A DNA stretch of 64,000 bases from Mactra quadrangularis (lineage: Eukaryota; Mollusca; Bivalvia; Venerida; Mactridae): contig CM046308.1 of assembly GCA_025267735.1 (NCBI GenBank), positions 31,423,267 to 31,487,266 of the forward strand, read 5' to 3'. Position numbers and translations under genes: made by a program. The notes beneath the pieces were generated by a model. That model was given only the letters and a program-made list of their open reading frames with translations. It was not told the DNA's origin and made no database searches. This document shows positions 1 to 11,956 of the stretch, piece by piece (the first letter of the stretch is position 1; every line of letters starts with the position of its first letter).

Positions 1-1395
1 TAAATTAAGTATATGAACCCCCAAAACATACCATTAACATTAGTCTTGCATCTAAACAATACAACAAAAAAGTTCAAACCAAAACAATAGCGTTAACAAA
101 TATGTCGATTTAGTTTCAGGACTTGTCAATACTATTATGGTTGAATGTCACATCAGAGTTGAATATGCAATACTGTAAACGCTATGTCTAACAAATGCAG
201 GTTGAGATCCAGCAATGTGAAGAATTAATGGTTTTCCTTTCAAATCAAGAATGTTTCCATCAAATCCATTGATATTTAAGGTATAGCAATCCCTATAAAT
301 GCATTGCAGACTTCGTAAATGTCATTTCTAATGGAATACATTTAGAGTATATAATATAATAGGTTTTGTAATGAAGCAGTCGTGCTTCTAGACAATCTTT
401 GTTCTCACGACACAATACAATTCCCGAAGCTCTTGCATGCCAGTCTTGTAATGTATTATTATTGCTGTTATGGCGTCATTCAAATTAAATCCTGGCTAGA
501 TTTTGATTCAACAAAGTTTCGTGCAAGATCTATTAATCTCGAATTGTATTACTTAATACCATTTTGTTATTTGTCAGCCATTTATTTTTTGTATCAAATA
601 TGATAAATGTTCATTTATTTGAGAAGTTGATGTTTCGTATTGTATGAATATTAATATAGAACCTAGATTAAGATATTGGAATTTGATAATAGCTTTCAGC
701 TCTGTATCTTACAATAGAATCTAATCTTAAAGCGCATTTACAAGCAAAACATTAAACATGCAAAAAATGTACATACAATTGAATGCTTTCTTAAAGAACC
801 TTACATTAAAGCCCCATTATCAAAAGACATACTGTTTTGGACTGCAAGGAAAATAGACATTTATCTATTTCAAACACCTCAGTAGAACAAGATCTTTTTT
901 TATTAATTGCAAATATTGCTTACATATGTTTATGTTATTCAATTGAATTTCAATGGAAACTAAAGTAGAATGTAGTTGTCAATACTTAAAACAATAGTTT
1001 TGATCACAGTATGTTTAAGATGAAATCTTGATATAGAATATAAACCGATTTAAATTACATAATTAAGCTCTTAAATTATTTTATATCAGGTATATTGAAA
1101 ATTTACGTATACATGAATATAGTGTCCTCTTATAAAAGTACACCACTTTTTAAAAAAAATAACACTTAATCAATTTCAAATTCAGAAAGGAGAATGGTTG
1201 GAACGGTTTATCGTTGCTGTAATGTATGTTATATTCTGATAACTTCATGTTTGTACAACTGTTTTCAATCTTGCAGTTGTCGAATTTATTTTCAAATAGT
1301 TGCTTTAAGCATGCATGGGGTTAAAATATGTTTACACACTGAAGACGATGGTAACAACAAAATGATTTAAAACCTGACCATCAATACAGGAATTA
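1..1395. other. A+T-rich non-coding DNA, nothing recognised
   Basis: I see no ORF with protein-family character, no RNA gene and no bounded repeat here. The longest ORF (382-603, 73 codons) has hydrophobic, low-complexity content of the kind expected by chance in A+T-rich DNA. Confidence 0.6.
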
Positions 1396-1639
1396 TTGTT
1401 TGTTGGGTTTAACGCCATAGCAACACATTGTATAGGTTATATCACAGCGGTCAGTCAACCTACTCACTGTTCCTGGAAAGGTTAAATCGCTGAAATTAGC
1501 TGTTAACCAACTACAATGTACTAGGCGCATACTTCCGCCGGTGACTGACAACTGCCCTACATGATTTAGAATCATTGGTAAGAGGCAGAATGGCCGTAGA
1601 AAATCATTTCATGACCAAGCTCCACGAAAGTATGCCCCG
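1396..1639 (-). mobile_element. tRNA-derived SINE, copy lacking its tRNA head
   Basis: On the minus strand this is the body and 3' tail of the same SINE family that is complete at 10,605-10,911. Shared blocks on the plus strand are TTGGGTTTAACGCC, GCAACACATTGTATAGG, CGGTCAGTCAACCTACTC, CTGACAACTGCCCTA and CCACGAAAGTATGCCC. The similarity stops just after CGAAAGTATGCCCCG, where the full copy continues into its tRNA-like head, so the 5' end is truncated, which is typical of SINE copies. A 60-codon ORF inside it (1393-1575, minus) is only a by-product of the repeat. Confidence 0.85.
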
Positions 1640-3395
1640 ATAGGAATTAATGCCAATGTTCTTTATATCTTCAGAATTGCATATTCATTTAATTTTGAAT
1701 TACTTATCATTGGTTTTTTAACGATGACTTACACATTATTATTCTTATGCAGTCACTCAGCTATATTAAGATCATTTCATGCGATATTTCATAACAATGG
1801 TATTATTGGCTGAATCTCCATTCCAAGATCCACTGTATTGAGCGCGCTGATATATTTGAAACAAGAAAAGAAAACTTTTAAATTTCGTAGGAGCAAAACA
1901 AAGATATGTAAGTATCAACGCATGTTAATATATAAATAAGTAAAATCGGACGTACACTTTTAATTCGCTGGTGCCAAAGTTGATGTGTTGAAAGAATGTT
2001 AATTCAGTTTTGATTAATCCCTGATAGTTTGTTAGTGTGAAAAATATGAAAGCAATTACAAATTCAAATGCTTTTCAGAAATATTATTTCAATTGAGTTA
2101 TATTACAGACATACGGAAATGAATTTACTTTTCCACATATTTTCAGCAACATATGACCCAATCTCTGTGTAAGGTAAAGTTTTAGCTTTAGATGAATACG
2201 TCCGTTGATGAGATAGGTATAGAACTCACAACATGTCCTTCTGACACATGAATATTGTATCTAAACTTATATAAATACAAGCTTACAGTATATTCAAACA
2301 AATTAAAACATGTTATACAAAGCTGTTGTAGGAAAAACTAATTCAGAGACAAATATAAGATCATGTATCACCTACCTCAATGAAATTATCTTCTTTTATA
2401 TTAATTGTCCATGGGAATAAACATTGTGCCAAAACGTGTTTACGCTTTGCTGTATACATGGTACTTCCGTGAAATATTTCGATGTGGCGTATACATAAAT
2501 CACCACATCAGGCATCATTACCAATGATTCTTCACTCGTAAATTTAGATATTCAATGCTTCTGAAAAAAATAAAATAAACACTGTAGGAATTGCTGGGGA
2601 GGAAAATCTCAAGACAATGTATCCTAAAAATAGTTATCCACAACACAATGTTACAGTTGTTATACGGGTATAACACGTTAAAAAATTGTGCTGTCATGCT
2701 AAACTTCAAGGGCAAATTATACTGAAAGGATTGTAATTAACACCAATACAATAGAGTCATGTTTGAGCATTTTGGCTGCATTATAGGTAAACAATGTATT
2801 TACGATAACGTTCCAATTTTATAATTAACACATTGTTTTTGTTTATCAATTTTAAAATAATAGCTAGACCTCACTGAATGTATATACTATTCTATCAGTA
2901 TCTCATCATATTACAAAACATGTTCGTGAAAATTCTTTTTACTGTCTGATAATGTATCTTTGATTTTTTCATTTATTGAATCAACTTATATGCTTAATCC
3001 ACTCATTTAAAGATAGGTAATAATAAATACATGAACAATTGATTATATCTAATAGTTGTAGCACGGTTTCTAACTGATTGGACAAATCGTCTCAGTATAT
3101 GGTCAAGAGTCACCTGTGTTGTGGTCAAAGTCACTGCATAAAATAATGTCTCTGTGACATCTCATTAGAGAGCAAGTTCAGTGTTATTGTTAAGACGCAC
3201 ACTTCTTTACTAGCTGGGAGACAAATAATGTCTGCAAGCTGGATTATAACACCATAAAGCTATTACTTGCTGCGGAAAGCAATCGTAGAAACAATGCGGC
3301 ATGGTCAATGATCATGGTATATTGTTCAACCTTATCATTAATGTATGAGTTAGGTTAGAGGGGACTGTTTTAGCTTGTACAACTGTCTGCAGTGC
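1640..3395. other. A+T-rich non-coding DNA, nothing recognised
   Basis: No gene, RNA or bounded element was found. A short stretch near 2,260-2,285 (ATAAATACAAGCTTACA) weakly resembles 23,830-23,850 inside the later tandem duplication, but it is too short to call on its own. Confidence 0.5.
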
Positions 3396-3634
3396 ATTAT
3401 TACTCACAGTCAACAACAACTATGTCTAGTTCAAATATGTTTCAATATTAGCAACTTGCATCACAACTTCACTTTTCAATACATTAACATTGACTGCATA
3501 GTGTCAAATCAGGTGAATAATTACTCACATTCAATACAATTCTGTCCAGTTCATGTACTTCTCAATATGAGGAATTTGCATCACAACTGCACTTTTGTTA
3601 TACATTTGCATTGGTTACATAGTGTCCAACCAGA
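3396..3634 (+). repeat. Two-copy tandem repeat, period about 120 bp
   Basis: Two adjacent diverged copies can be aligned by eye, ~3396-3516 and ~3517-3634. Shared landmarks in the same order are TTACTCACA (3400 and 3521), CTTGCATCACAACT or TTTGCATCACAACT (about 3453 and 3573), CACTTTT, ACATT and CATAGTGTC. The spacing between landmarks is 120-121 bp. The 92-codon ORF over this stretch (3375-3653) carries the motif NLHHN twice because of the DNA repeat. It has no other protein signature. Confidence 0.75.
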
Positions 3635-4875
3635 CAGAGCTATAAGTGAGTAAAATTGTCAAAAGGCCACCTGGGATTATCGATGGTATGTATTCAGTTT
3701 TAATGTGTTGCATGTATATAGGTCTACAGAAATATCATATTTGTTCATAACTAAATCCATGGGGAACTTATCCTAATAACTCGTTCATATGATTCATTGC
3801 TTGAACTTTGTTCATGCTTTTGTGTGGGAGGTGTGTGTGGTTAGACTATTGATGTTCCAGATATAAAAAAGCTAAACATAGACATTTTACTAAGTACAGT
3901 GGCAATCCCATTAATGAATATTGTAATCAGGAAAAACAAAGCAATATTGAATAGAAAATACAACAAGTTGAGTTGTGTCAATAGCTAATTCAAAAGCCAA
4001 GTCAATTTATTTTTTAAACAAGAACACTATTTTGTATTTTAATATTTTCATTCACATATTCTGTGAACTAAGAGCTCATATTTGTTTTATGAAATCGATG
4101 CACATAGATTCAAAAATGTATAATATGCATGACTTGATTAATGAAAAAAATATTGTAAGCCATTATTTATTACAAAATACGCGTATTTAAGCAAAACAGT
4201 AAACATAGAATCAATTATAAGCGAACATTTTACAATATTTTGTAGCTAACTAAACTATTGAAGAAAATGACACATGTAATAACTTTTGATAAGCCCAGGC
4301 ATTATTATTTACTTTACGTTTGAGCTTAGTATGTGGCACACACTAGATTTGTCAATCAAATCGATTCAATTTAATTACACAAACAACGTTAAGTGCTCTT
4401 CTACATTTTGTCATAAAAGGGAGCACTTTCATACAAGTCGATTTTATATTTACAAATGCTTATTCATTTATTTTATCATTTATTTGATTGGATCTTTCAT
4501 AACGTAATTGTTTATGGCATCATTCTGATTATTTATAAGTAACATACAATTTACTGTGTATTATTAAAACAATTAATACAACATTTAAAAGCTATTAAAA
4601 TTGATTTTTTTTTTCGAAAAAAAAAGAAGTAAGTTTTGTCACTTATACTAATCGTTTCCTTAGGCCTAAGATGCAGGTAAACAATTTATGTCATTAATAT
4701 TATCAACAACGTTAAATGCAAAAAAACCAACATAATGTCTCAACCAAATAGTATACAAATCGTTACAGATACTTTCTTAAAAAATGAATTTAATCAAAAT
4801 GGACAACAAAATGATTCTCGAGTAAAACATCTATCCCAATTGAAAATATTTACATGATAAACTGTGCGTGGTGTG
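3635..4875. other. A+T-rich non-coding DNA, nothing recognised
   Basis: Only short low-complexity ORFs occur (for example 3975-4190 and 4286-4507). There is a T-run/A-run junction around 4607-4626. No gene, RNA or element boundary was seen. Confidence 0.55.
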
Positions 4876-4907
4876 TTGGTGTGTCGTTAAACCCAAACAA
4901 ACAATTA
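4876..4907 (+). repeat. SINE 3'-tail fragment
   Basis: The string GTGTGTCGTTAAACCCAAAC followed by AAACAATT matches the kind of tail (GTTAAACCCAACAAACAA) at the 3' end of the SINE family seen at 10.6 kb, here in plus orientation. The body is not recognisable upstream, so this may be a short remnant or the tail of a different SINE family with a shared 3' end. Confidence 0.4.
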
Positions 4908-5449
4908 CCAGGAAAATACAAACATTACTACAGTAAATAACCCTAAATTTGATCACGCAATCAGCGGCTTTGTCTCTACAAAGAAGGTAATTATCGCTTT
5001 TAGATGCGCGTCTTTAAATCCCGTACACTTTGACATAGCGTTTAAAGACAAATGTACCGATATACCAGCAATGCGTTAAATTGAGCCTTGTGAAGTTATT
5101 TTTAAACAGATTTGACATGTGTGTTTGCTGCTTTGCATGTATGTTGGAGGTCCAATGCTTGCTTACTGTTTGTACGATCGTACGTCCTATTGGGCGATAG
5201 ATTGTGCTAATGATACTCAAAATATGTTTCTTAGAAACAAAGGTGACATATATTTGCTAGATTTGAATACTTTTCAAGACACCATATTACCACGTGTATA
5301 TTGCGTTTAATTATTGATGAATGTTTTGTTAAAACACAACCAACTCTCAATTGATGTATATACCATAGCTTACTGAAGTAAATGACATTTGTTTATGAAA
5401 TAATCCGACTGGAACTATTTTAGTTACATGGTTACAGTAATTGATCATC

Positions 5450-5900
5450 TTAAGGAGTGTTCTGTTAATTGGTATGAAGTCAATGGTAATTGTACTATTG
5501 TTAAATGTATATAATTAAACTTCAAGGTTTTCATTTGTTCAAGAGGACTCGAAGTCGGTTTATTATGTAAATGGAATTCCTCTTGATTAAGATAAGAAAA
5601 TATATAGTTCAGCTCTGATCTTTTTGTGTCCTGAAATTGTAGTAAAACGGTCAGCTTAAGCAGATTCAGGTTAAATGTATTCGTTTGTATCGTGTACGTA
5701 TCGAAAGAAAAAAGTAATAAGTGTGTCTAAAGTACAATTATTGTGATATCATGTAATAGGTACATGATGATAAAGGAATAATCCGGAGTCATGTCAATCA
5801 CAAGTTTCAATAAAGTAACTCTGAAACAACACATAGTTATTATAATTGACACGCGATGAAGACTTTTGGGAAATATATTGTACACTGTGTTATATTTTAC
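5450..5900 (+). repeat. Diverged duplicate block, paralogous to 20,685-21,120
   Basis: The order of shared strings is the same in both places: AGTGTTCTGTT, ATTGTTAAATGTATATAAT (or ATTGTTGAATGTATATAATC), AAGTCGGTTTATTA (or AAGTCAGTTTATTA), and further on CACGCGA and TTGGGAAATATATTGT (or TTGGGGAATATATTGT). Identity is roughly 70% by eye with indels. Function is unknown. The 68-codon minus-strand ORF here (5727-5933) is not preserved in the other block. Confidence 0.55.
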
Positions 5901-5949
5901 ATTCATCAGGATGTAGATAAAAAATTCAGACAATTTAAAATAACTCCTT

Positions 5950-7490
5950 TAAATTATATTCAGTATTTTGATATAGGAGGGCTATCAACACCAATGGACT
6001 ATTAAAATCGCTTAGTAAATTTCTGTAGAGAATAAAAATGATGTCTTCTGTGACTTTGGATCTTACTCTTTACTGTGTGATAATCTGTTCCAGATAGGTT
6101 CTACTACGTTTAAATTCAAGCAGGCTATTAATAAAAGTAACTCTGTTATATCTCTAAGGAAACTTTGCAACGAATTTATAACTTAGACTATAACTACATC
6201 TAGCAAATAAACTGAATTTAATACTACATACATGTATCAGCATCATTTTATATAAATGTATTAGGGGAAATTACATATTGGCTATAGAAGTTCTTTGTTT
6301 GTTGTACGAAAACTGGTTTTATTGAAATGGTAATTTCATGGTAAATCGAAAAATGCAAAACGGCAAAACGTGATCTACACAAAAACATACACCAGTTCTA
6401 TAACGTAAATAAATGTATGTTTGTAGCATTATTAAAGTTCAATTAGAACCGTTGTATTCACTAACAAATTATAGTTTCATTTGCTTTCATTTCCAATATT
6501 ATTGCTAAATCTTTGAGATAATTGCTTTGTTTCGCTCAGAAGCATCAGCGAAATCTGTAGTAATCGTATGAGTCCCTCGATGGGTATAAAATACAAATTG
6601 CATTAAACGGTTTCGTTATTTCTCGGTACGTATTGCTAGTCTCAGGGTGATTTTGATAACACGCGAATTGTTCTTTTTTGTTAGCCTTTTAACAGTCTCA
6701 ACTTTATTGTGTAAAAACAGCCTAAAATGTTAGATCGGTTTGAACATTCGCTATCAAACTAAACATTAAAATAAATACAAAACAAACAGTTGTGAAATGG
6801 TGTACCTTGAAGCATTTTAGCATATTTAGACACAACATATTTAAAACATACGTAGAACCTGGCCATTAGGAACTGCAAATATTTATAAGACAAGCTTTTT
6901 ACTAGCAAAATTATGCTGCGTTTAAACGTTCAACAGCTCGTAAAATTGTTGATTGTTTCAAATAAACCATGTTTAGAACACACATATGATTGTTAGCATA
7001 TAAAAACTTGGAAGAGGAAATGAAACACTCCATATTAACATTTGTGGATAAACAGGCTTTTCATCATATGAATAATTAGTTTCAGAAACTCAATTGGAAA
7101 ACAGCCACTACATAAAATGATTCTGCGCCGTATTTATAATCGAATACAACCAACACAAACGTTTGCGCTGTCAGATATGTTGTTTGGTGCTTTTAATTTG
7201 TATCATTAATCATTGGCGTTAATTGAAATGATCGATATTTAATAACGTAACATTGCTATATTGAAAATTTCTCGCATTGTTAAAAATCAAATGACGCACA
7301 TTGATTTGAATCCATGTGTACTTGCTTGTCAGTATTAAAAATTGTCGGGGTAATAATTTGCTTCATTGAATTTTCTAAATTAATTATCGATGTGGAAGCT
7401 ATAATTGGAGTAAATGTATTTAAAACAGTAAATGAGAATATATATTCTCTATATAAAAACTATATCAATATCAATATTAAATTTATATCC
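5950..7490. other. A+T-rich non-coding DNA with a weak paralogous patch
   Basis: Around 6531-6600 the string GAGTCCCTCGAT in a GCTCAG context resembles 21,645-21,690 (GAGTCCCTTGAT), in the same order and nearly the same spacing as the 5.45/20.69-kb pair. Otherwise no gene, RNA or element was seen. Confidence 0.4.
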
Positions 7491-7630
7491 GCCCGCTCCC
7501 CCCCCTCGATAGCGTTTTCATTAATCGTAAGAGATTCAGGTTCGATACTTTATCTGGTGTTAGTTACTCTACGGACTGAAATAGTAAGCTAACTGACCTA
7601 CGCGTCAACCTATCGTTAAACACCATAAAA
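7491..7630 (+). mobile_element. Degenerate tRNA-derived SINE, second family
   Basis: GCCCG followed by GATAGCGTTTTCATTAATCG, AAGAG and a B-box-like CAGGTTCGATACT (about 7538-7550) has the layout of a tRNA-like SINE head. The A-box part is overwritten by a C-run (7498-7505). About 60 bp downstream, CAACCTATCGTTAAACACC resembles the GTTAAACACC tails of molluscan SINEs. The promoter would be inactive because box A is lost. The exact ends are uncertain. Confidence 0.5.
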
Positions 7631-8940
7631 GCCTTGTTGGTGGGAGTTCACGAATCCGTTTTTGAACAAGTAAACGTTAAAAAGTATGTGTACGAACGAA
7701 GTAAACAAATACAGTAAAACACACAATAGTGAAATAATTAAATGATAATTACATCCGAAGAAATGCTTTTACAAAAAACAGCGATTTGTGCCATTAAAAC
7801 AATTTGTATAATTGGTCGCATTTAAGCACTGTAAATACTGTACAATACGCGTGTTGAGTAAACTGCATCAAACACTTAGCTTATGAAATATAAATATATT
7901 CAGTGATTACTTTTGGTATGTCTAGAAATAAACAGTTGTTATTTACAAAGAAATCACATTTTACTTACTAAAGAATATGCGAGGCTCTGTGTACACATAC
8001 TGACATACGTACATCCAAACTGAAAGATTGACTTTGTTTTGTAGTACAATAACACAATTTCTAGCTAATTCATTAAGTTATGTACTAATCTACCTGATTT
8101 AAAAATGAGAGTTCTTTGTATTCGAGTTTTCATTAATTGTTATTGGGCACGCAAAGAATAATGTAGATATATTGAACATTATATTATGGTTGATAATTTT
8201 AATACTCTTTGGTGAACTTTTGTTTATATGGTAATATAATTGAAATTCAATAGTTCAATTTATGTATATTTATTCAATAGATTGATGCATAAAAGGTAGA
8301 TTATTATTGCAAAATTAAACATCGAAATGCAATATGTAAAATTATCTAAACAATAGCAGATAATTAGAAAGCAGTATACTCCCAATATCCAAATTCCTTA
8401 CTTCAAACATTCAATAATTATGTTTGATATATCAATAGCAAATGTTAATAATAGGAACTACGCTAGGGTATACTGGCATGTCTATCGACACCATCCACGT
8501 TGGACAATGAATAGTGAAGACCGTGTTTATCAAACGAGTAAGGACAACACATCAATTGAGAGCCCAGTAAACCTATCAAAAGCACAACAGGCTTGTTTAT
8601 AGAATACGATCTGTTTTAATGCAAATATTAAACGAAGGGAAAATGTAAACTTTAAAGAAAAAAAAATTTGGAAACGTTATAACTTTGTTTATTGAAATGA
8701 GCAAAATACCAACTGTATTTATAGTTCTTTACAGTTTTTTTTCTTAGCCTTAGTAAATGCATAACCTGTTAGAAGTACATCAAGTGTAGAGATAAGTAGT
8801 GTTAGTTGTATCGTTTCTATTAACATTATCAAATATTAGGAATATATCACCTTTGTTCTTTTAAAACGAAACAGATGTTTCTAAAGTACGTATTAATGTA
8901 CTTATAAAAGAGTGAAGAAATGTGTATGTTAACAGATTAA
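7631..8940. other. A+T-rich non-coding DNA, nothing recognised
   Basis: Only chance-length ORFs are present. One 60-codon ORF (8420-8602) has a more mixed composition than its neighbours but no recognisable motif, no splice context and no support as a gene. Confidence 0.5.
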
Positions 8941-8994
8941 CAACTAAACATATGCTTTACATCTTTTATGACTTTGAATCTATTCTATAATCAG

Positions 8995-9125
8995 AGTTAA
9001 TGGTTAAGATTACATTGTTAAATATTATCTTAGAATTAGAAAGATACTTGACATTATTGTATCTGTAAAATATTTCGTTGATTTATTTCTTAAATATTGA
9101 TAATGTTCATTTATCAAATTAACTT
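8995..9125 (+). repeat. Diverged duplicate block, paralogous to 33,520-33,660
   Basis: Shared ordered strings include ATTACATTGTTAAATATTATCT (here; TCAAATATTATCT in the other copy), GATACTTGACATTATTGTAT against GAACTTTGGCAATATCGTAT, and TTGATAATGTTCATTTATCA against TTGATGATGTGTATTTATCA. Identity is about 70% by eye. No coding potential is conserved between the two. Confidence 0.5.
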
Positions 9126-9139
9126 CGACCTGTTTATTC

Positions 9140-10590
9140 TCACTAATTCTTGGAGTATTATTTGCATTATTTTTTTTTTCATGTATTTAGTTTTCAGTGA
9201 AAAGCCATACATCGCTTGTGTTGAGTTGTTAAGCTTCTATATCAAAATAATATAGTAATTTGGTTATTTCAAGAACACTTTTAAATTCAAACATTTTCAT
9301 ATTGATTAAATAAAGCAACGTTGTAACGCTAAAAAAATTGCACCCATTATATAAATTATTGGTCAAAGTCCAAGGGAGTTTATACGATGTATGTCACTAA
9401 AATTTGAACAAATATATATACTCATTTGCAATGTTACGCGTACATTAAATATGCTCAGCCGCCTGCTGAGAAAGCAATAAGATGCTCCGGTCACTCCCCT
9501 ACAAGACCAGCTTGATCATTTGGCAGCAGTAGATAAGTATTAGTCACCGAATAAAATCAATTAAAGGCATCGAAAATGAGTTATGTCATCAGAATAACTC
9601 TACAATAGCAAGGACATGTGCAGGTAAGCAAAATACTAAACACGAATCACATCAAGTTGTGTATCTATATTTTAAACGTATCACAGTCAGTGAAAGGTCA
9701 TACAATTGGAAAGCTCTAACAAGAATGCATAATGCCAATTACAAATCATTATGTATTTTCTTATTACTGCGATTTTCTGGCATTGCAGCGATACTTGTGT
9801 TATGATGTTAAACAAACCAAGATTCAGATTTGATTTTCGGTGTAATTGTTTGTCTATTTGTCAATGCATTTTCTCTTTGCAGAGATAACAGTCTGATTGA
9901 GACAAATATAGACAGTATATTAGTAGACAAACAAAACATTATGTTGTATATAATCTGCGTCTGGGAAATGCTACATTGAACAAACATATTTTGGCGTTTG
10001 CAATTTATACACATAAAAATCAGTTTTTTTACAGATATATCATGTGGTAATATAATAACCCCACGCGATTTGAATGATGTGAGTTATGCTAAATTTTCGC
10101 ACACAACTGCTATAGAATTATGATGGAAAAATTAACTGTCTGGCGTTTGTCCTCATAGAAATGTTCTACCTTATATGTATTTGTTTGCACACGCTATACC
10201 ATTTAGGAACAAATTAGTTTTCATCGGGACAATCACATTTAAGTACTTTCACTGCTTCGCAAAGGTTTTCTTATTTGTCATGCGTAAGTTTTAAGTAGTT
10301 AATGAACCAAACTCTAACGCTTTCAGTCATAAGTCTTGGTTTCGATGTAAGAATTGGTAATAACAATTCTGAAATGAAATATGTTTAAACATATTTAACA
10401 AAACGTATGTGTCTGGTGAAGTCAATAGCTATTTGAAACAGTATTGTTACTGTTTGTTCGATTTCAAATGTCAACTGGTTTAAACAATCGCAAATATCAC
10501 TTCATCCAAACATTCTTTAGGAATATTTACCTAAAAACGAAAAACCGTTTTAATTGAAATACAATACAATGCATTAAATACGTTTAAACC
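9140..10590. other. A+T-rich non-coding DNA with one G+C-richer patch
   Basis: A G+C-richer island at about 9430-9540 (around CCGCCTGCTGAGAAAGC and GATGCTCCGGTCACTCCCC) stands out but is broken by stops in every frame I read and lacks clear splice sites. Nothing else was recognised. Confidence 0.4.
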
Positions 10591-10604
10591 TAGGTTTATG
10601 ATGC

Positions 10605-10911
10605 TTTTTTTGCTTTTTTGTTGTTGGGTTTAACACCGTAGCAACGCATTGTATAGGTCATATAACGGCGGTCAGTCAACCTACTCTAACCCTGGAAAGA
10701 CTTAATTTCTGGAATTAGCTGTTAACCAACTACTAAGCGCATACTTTCGCCAGACTGACAACCGCCCTAAATTATTAAAAATTATTGAGGGAAAATGGCC
10801 GTAAAAATAATAACATGACCAAGCTCTACGAAAGTATGCCACGCCCGGCAATCGAACCCACGACCCCTCGATCAGACTTGCGTGCTACCAACTGAGCTAG
10901 CCGGGCGACTG
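10605..10911 (-). mobile_element. Full-length tRNA-derived SINE with target-site duplications
   Basis: Read on the minus strand, it starts with a tRNA-like head: GCCCGGC, then an A box TAGCTCAGTTGG (plus-strand 10,888-10,899) and a B box GGGTTCGATTGCC (10,847-10,859), the internal RNA polymerase III promoter. A ~200-bp body follows, then a GTTAAACCCAACAACAAAA tail. The flanks are near-identical: AGGTTTATGATGC (10,592-10,604) and AGGTTTTAAGATGC (10,912-10,925), which fits target-primed integration. The other copies in this window (1.4, 16.4, 44.6 and 48.1 kb) are truncated or decayed, so this is the youngest-looking one. The overall organisation suits the V-SINE-like molluscan families, but the exact family name cannot be settled by eye. 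Confidence 0.92.
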
Positions 10912-10925
10912 AGGTTTTAAGATGC

Positions 10926-11475
10926 AGTGGTTAATTTATTTAAATGGTAATTCAAAATATAAAGCTTGTTAAAGAATGGACAGTGCGAAAATGATTAAAT
11001 ATGTCATTTATCAACGAACAAATGTCAAAAACAAAACAGTGCATAAGCTATTCATATTAAAACAAATCATGTGATTAAACCAGTTGAAACTCATAAGAAA
11101 CGTATATACACGTACAACATGAAACAGTTGGGCTACGAAAGGCCACACGACTATGTTTGATTTAGGTAATGTGATAGTCTAAAAGGACCGTAGCTGAAGT
11201 CAAGTTGTTTAAGCATTTAAAGGAGATATTCCCTTAGTCACAACAGATCATATACCGAGAACAGCGTCATTGAAAGCACTTTTTCTTACTAACTCGTGGA
11301 TTAAAATTTTGTAAAATGCGTTAAAACACCATAGAACTATCTCTTGATAGTCAGTAAGGCGGACACATAATACAATTGCAACTCCGTGCAAGTTATATTC
11401 AAAGTTGTACAAAATGCATATATTATGTTGCTTAGGGCAATATTCGCTGTTACAGTGCACACCACCAAAATATAT
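10926..11475. other. A+T-rich non-coding DNA, nothing recognised
   Basis: No element or gene was seen between the SINE and the hAT MITE. The minus-strand ORF reaching in from 11,568 is a chance reading frame crossing the MITE boundary. Confidence 0.5.
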
Positions 11476-11483
11476 AAACATAT

Positions 11484-11948
11484 TAGGGCTGTGGATCGTT
11501 GAGCAAGTGGCGATGCGATCCGAACCACGATTCATGTGCAGCGATTCACGTATCGAACCACGAATCACTTGTTAATGGAAAAGCATACAGAATTCATGTA
11601 ATAAAAAGAGTTAGTGAAGAATTACAGGAGTTTTTATTATAAGGAAAACCGTGCATGTACTCCAAACATGTCTATTACCAGACGTTTTATGGGCATTTTC
11701 ATTGATAACATTTTTGTTTTAATGTGTATCAATCGCATTTTGACACAAGATTGTTCGGTCCCTACATAAATTTAAGTTTACATTAGAAGTGCGACTCGTT
11801 TTCAGTTGTGATTAAGCTGAAAATGTTCTGCCATTTTTTCCAAAACATAGATCGCGATCCGACGATTTCGGACAGGACGAATATTCGTACTCGATTTTCT
11901 AGTTGGGATCGCGAATATGCGAGTACTCGGATACTCGCAGCAGCCCTA
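11484..11948. mobile_element. hAT-type MITE (465 bp) with perfect 8-bp target-site duplication
   Basis: The termini are TAGGGCTG (11,484) and CAGCCCTA (ending 11,948), a typical hAT terminal inverted repeat. The immediate flanks are identical 8-mers AAACATAT (11,476-11,483 and 11,949-11,956), the 8-bp duplication expected for hAT transposition. Subterminal sequence is rich in GATCG/CGATTC-type motifs, as is common in hAT elements. At 465 bp with no transposase ORF it is non-autonomous. The 106- and 63-codon ORFs here are incidental. Confidence 0.93.
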
Positions 11949-11956
11949 AAACATAT

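Noticed and set aside
9430..9540. G+C-richer patch as an exon
   Set aside because: Stops occur in all frames I read and no convincing acceptor and donor pair was found.
10847..10907. A free-standing tRNA gene on the minus strand
   Set aside because: Boxes A and B are intact, but the acceptor stem is not closed and the sequence continues into a SINE body with a tail and target-site duplications.
11248..11568. 106-codon minus-strand ORF
   Set aside because: It runs across the boundary of the hAT MITE and overlaps another ORF in a different frame. It is incidental.
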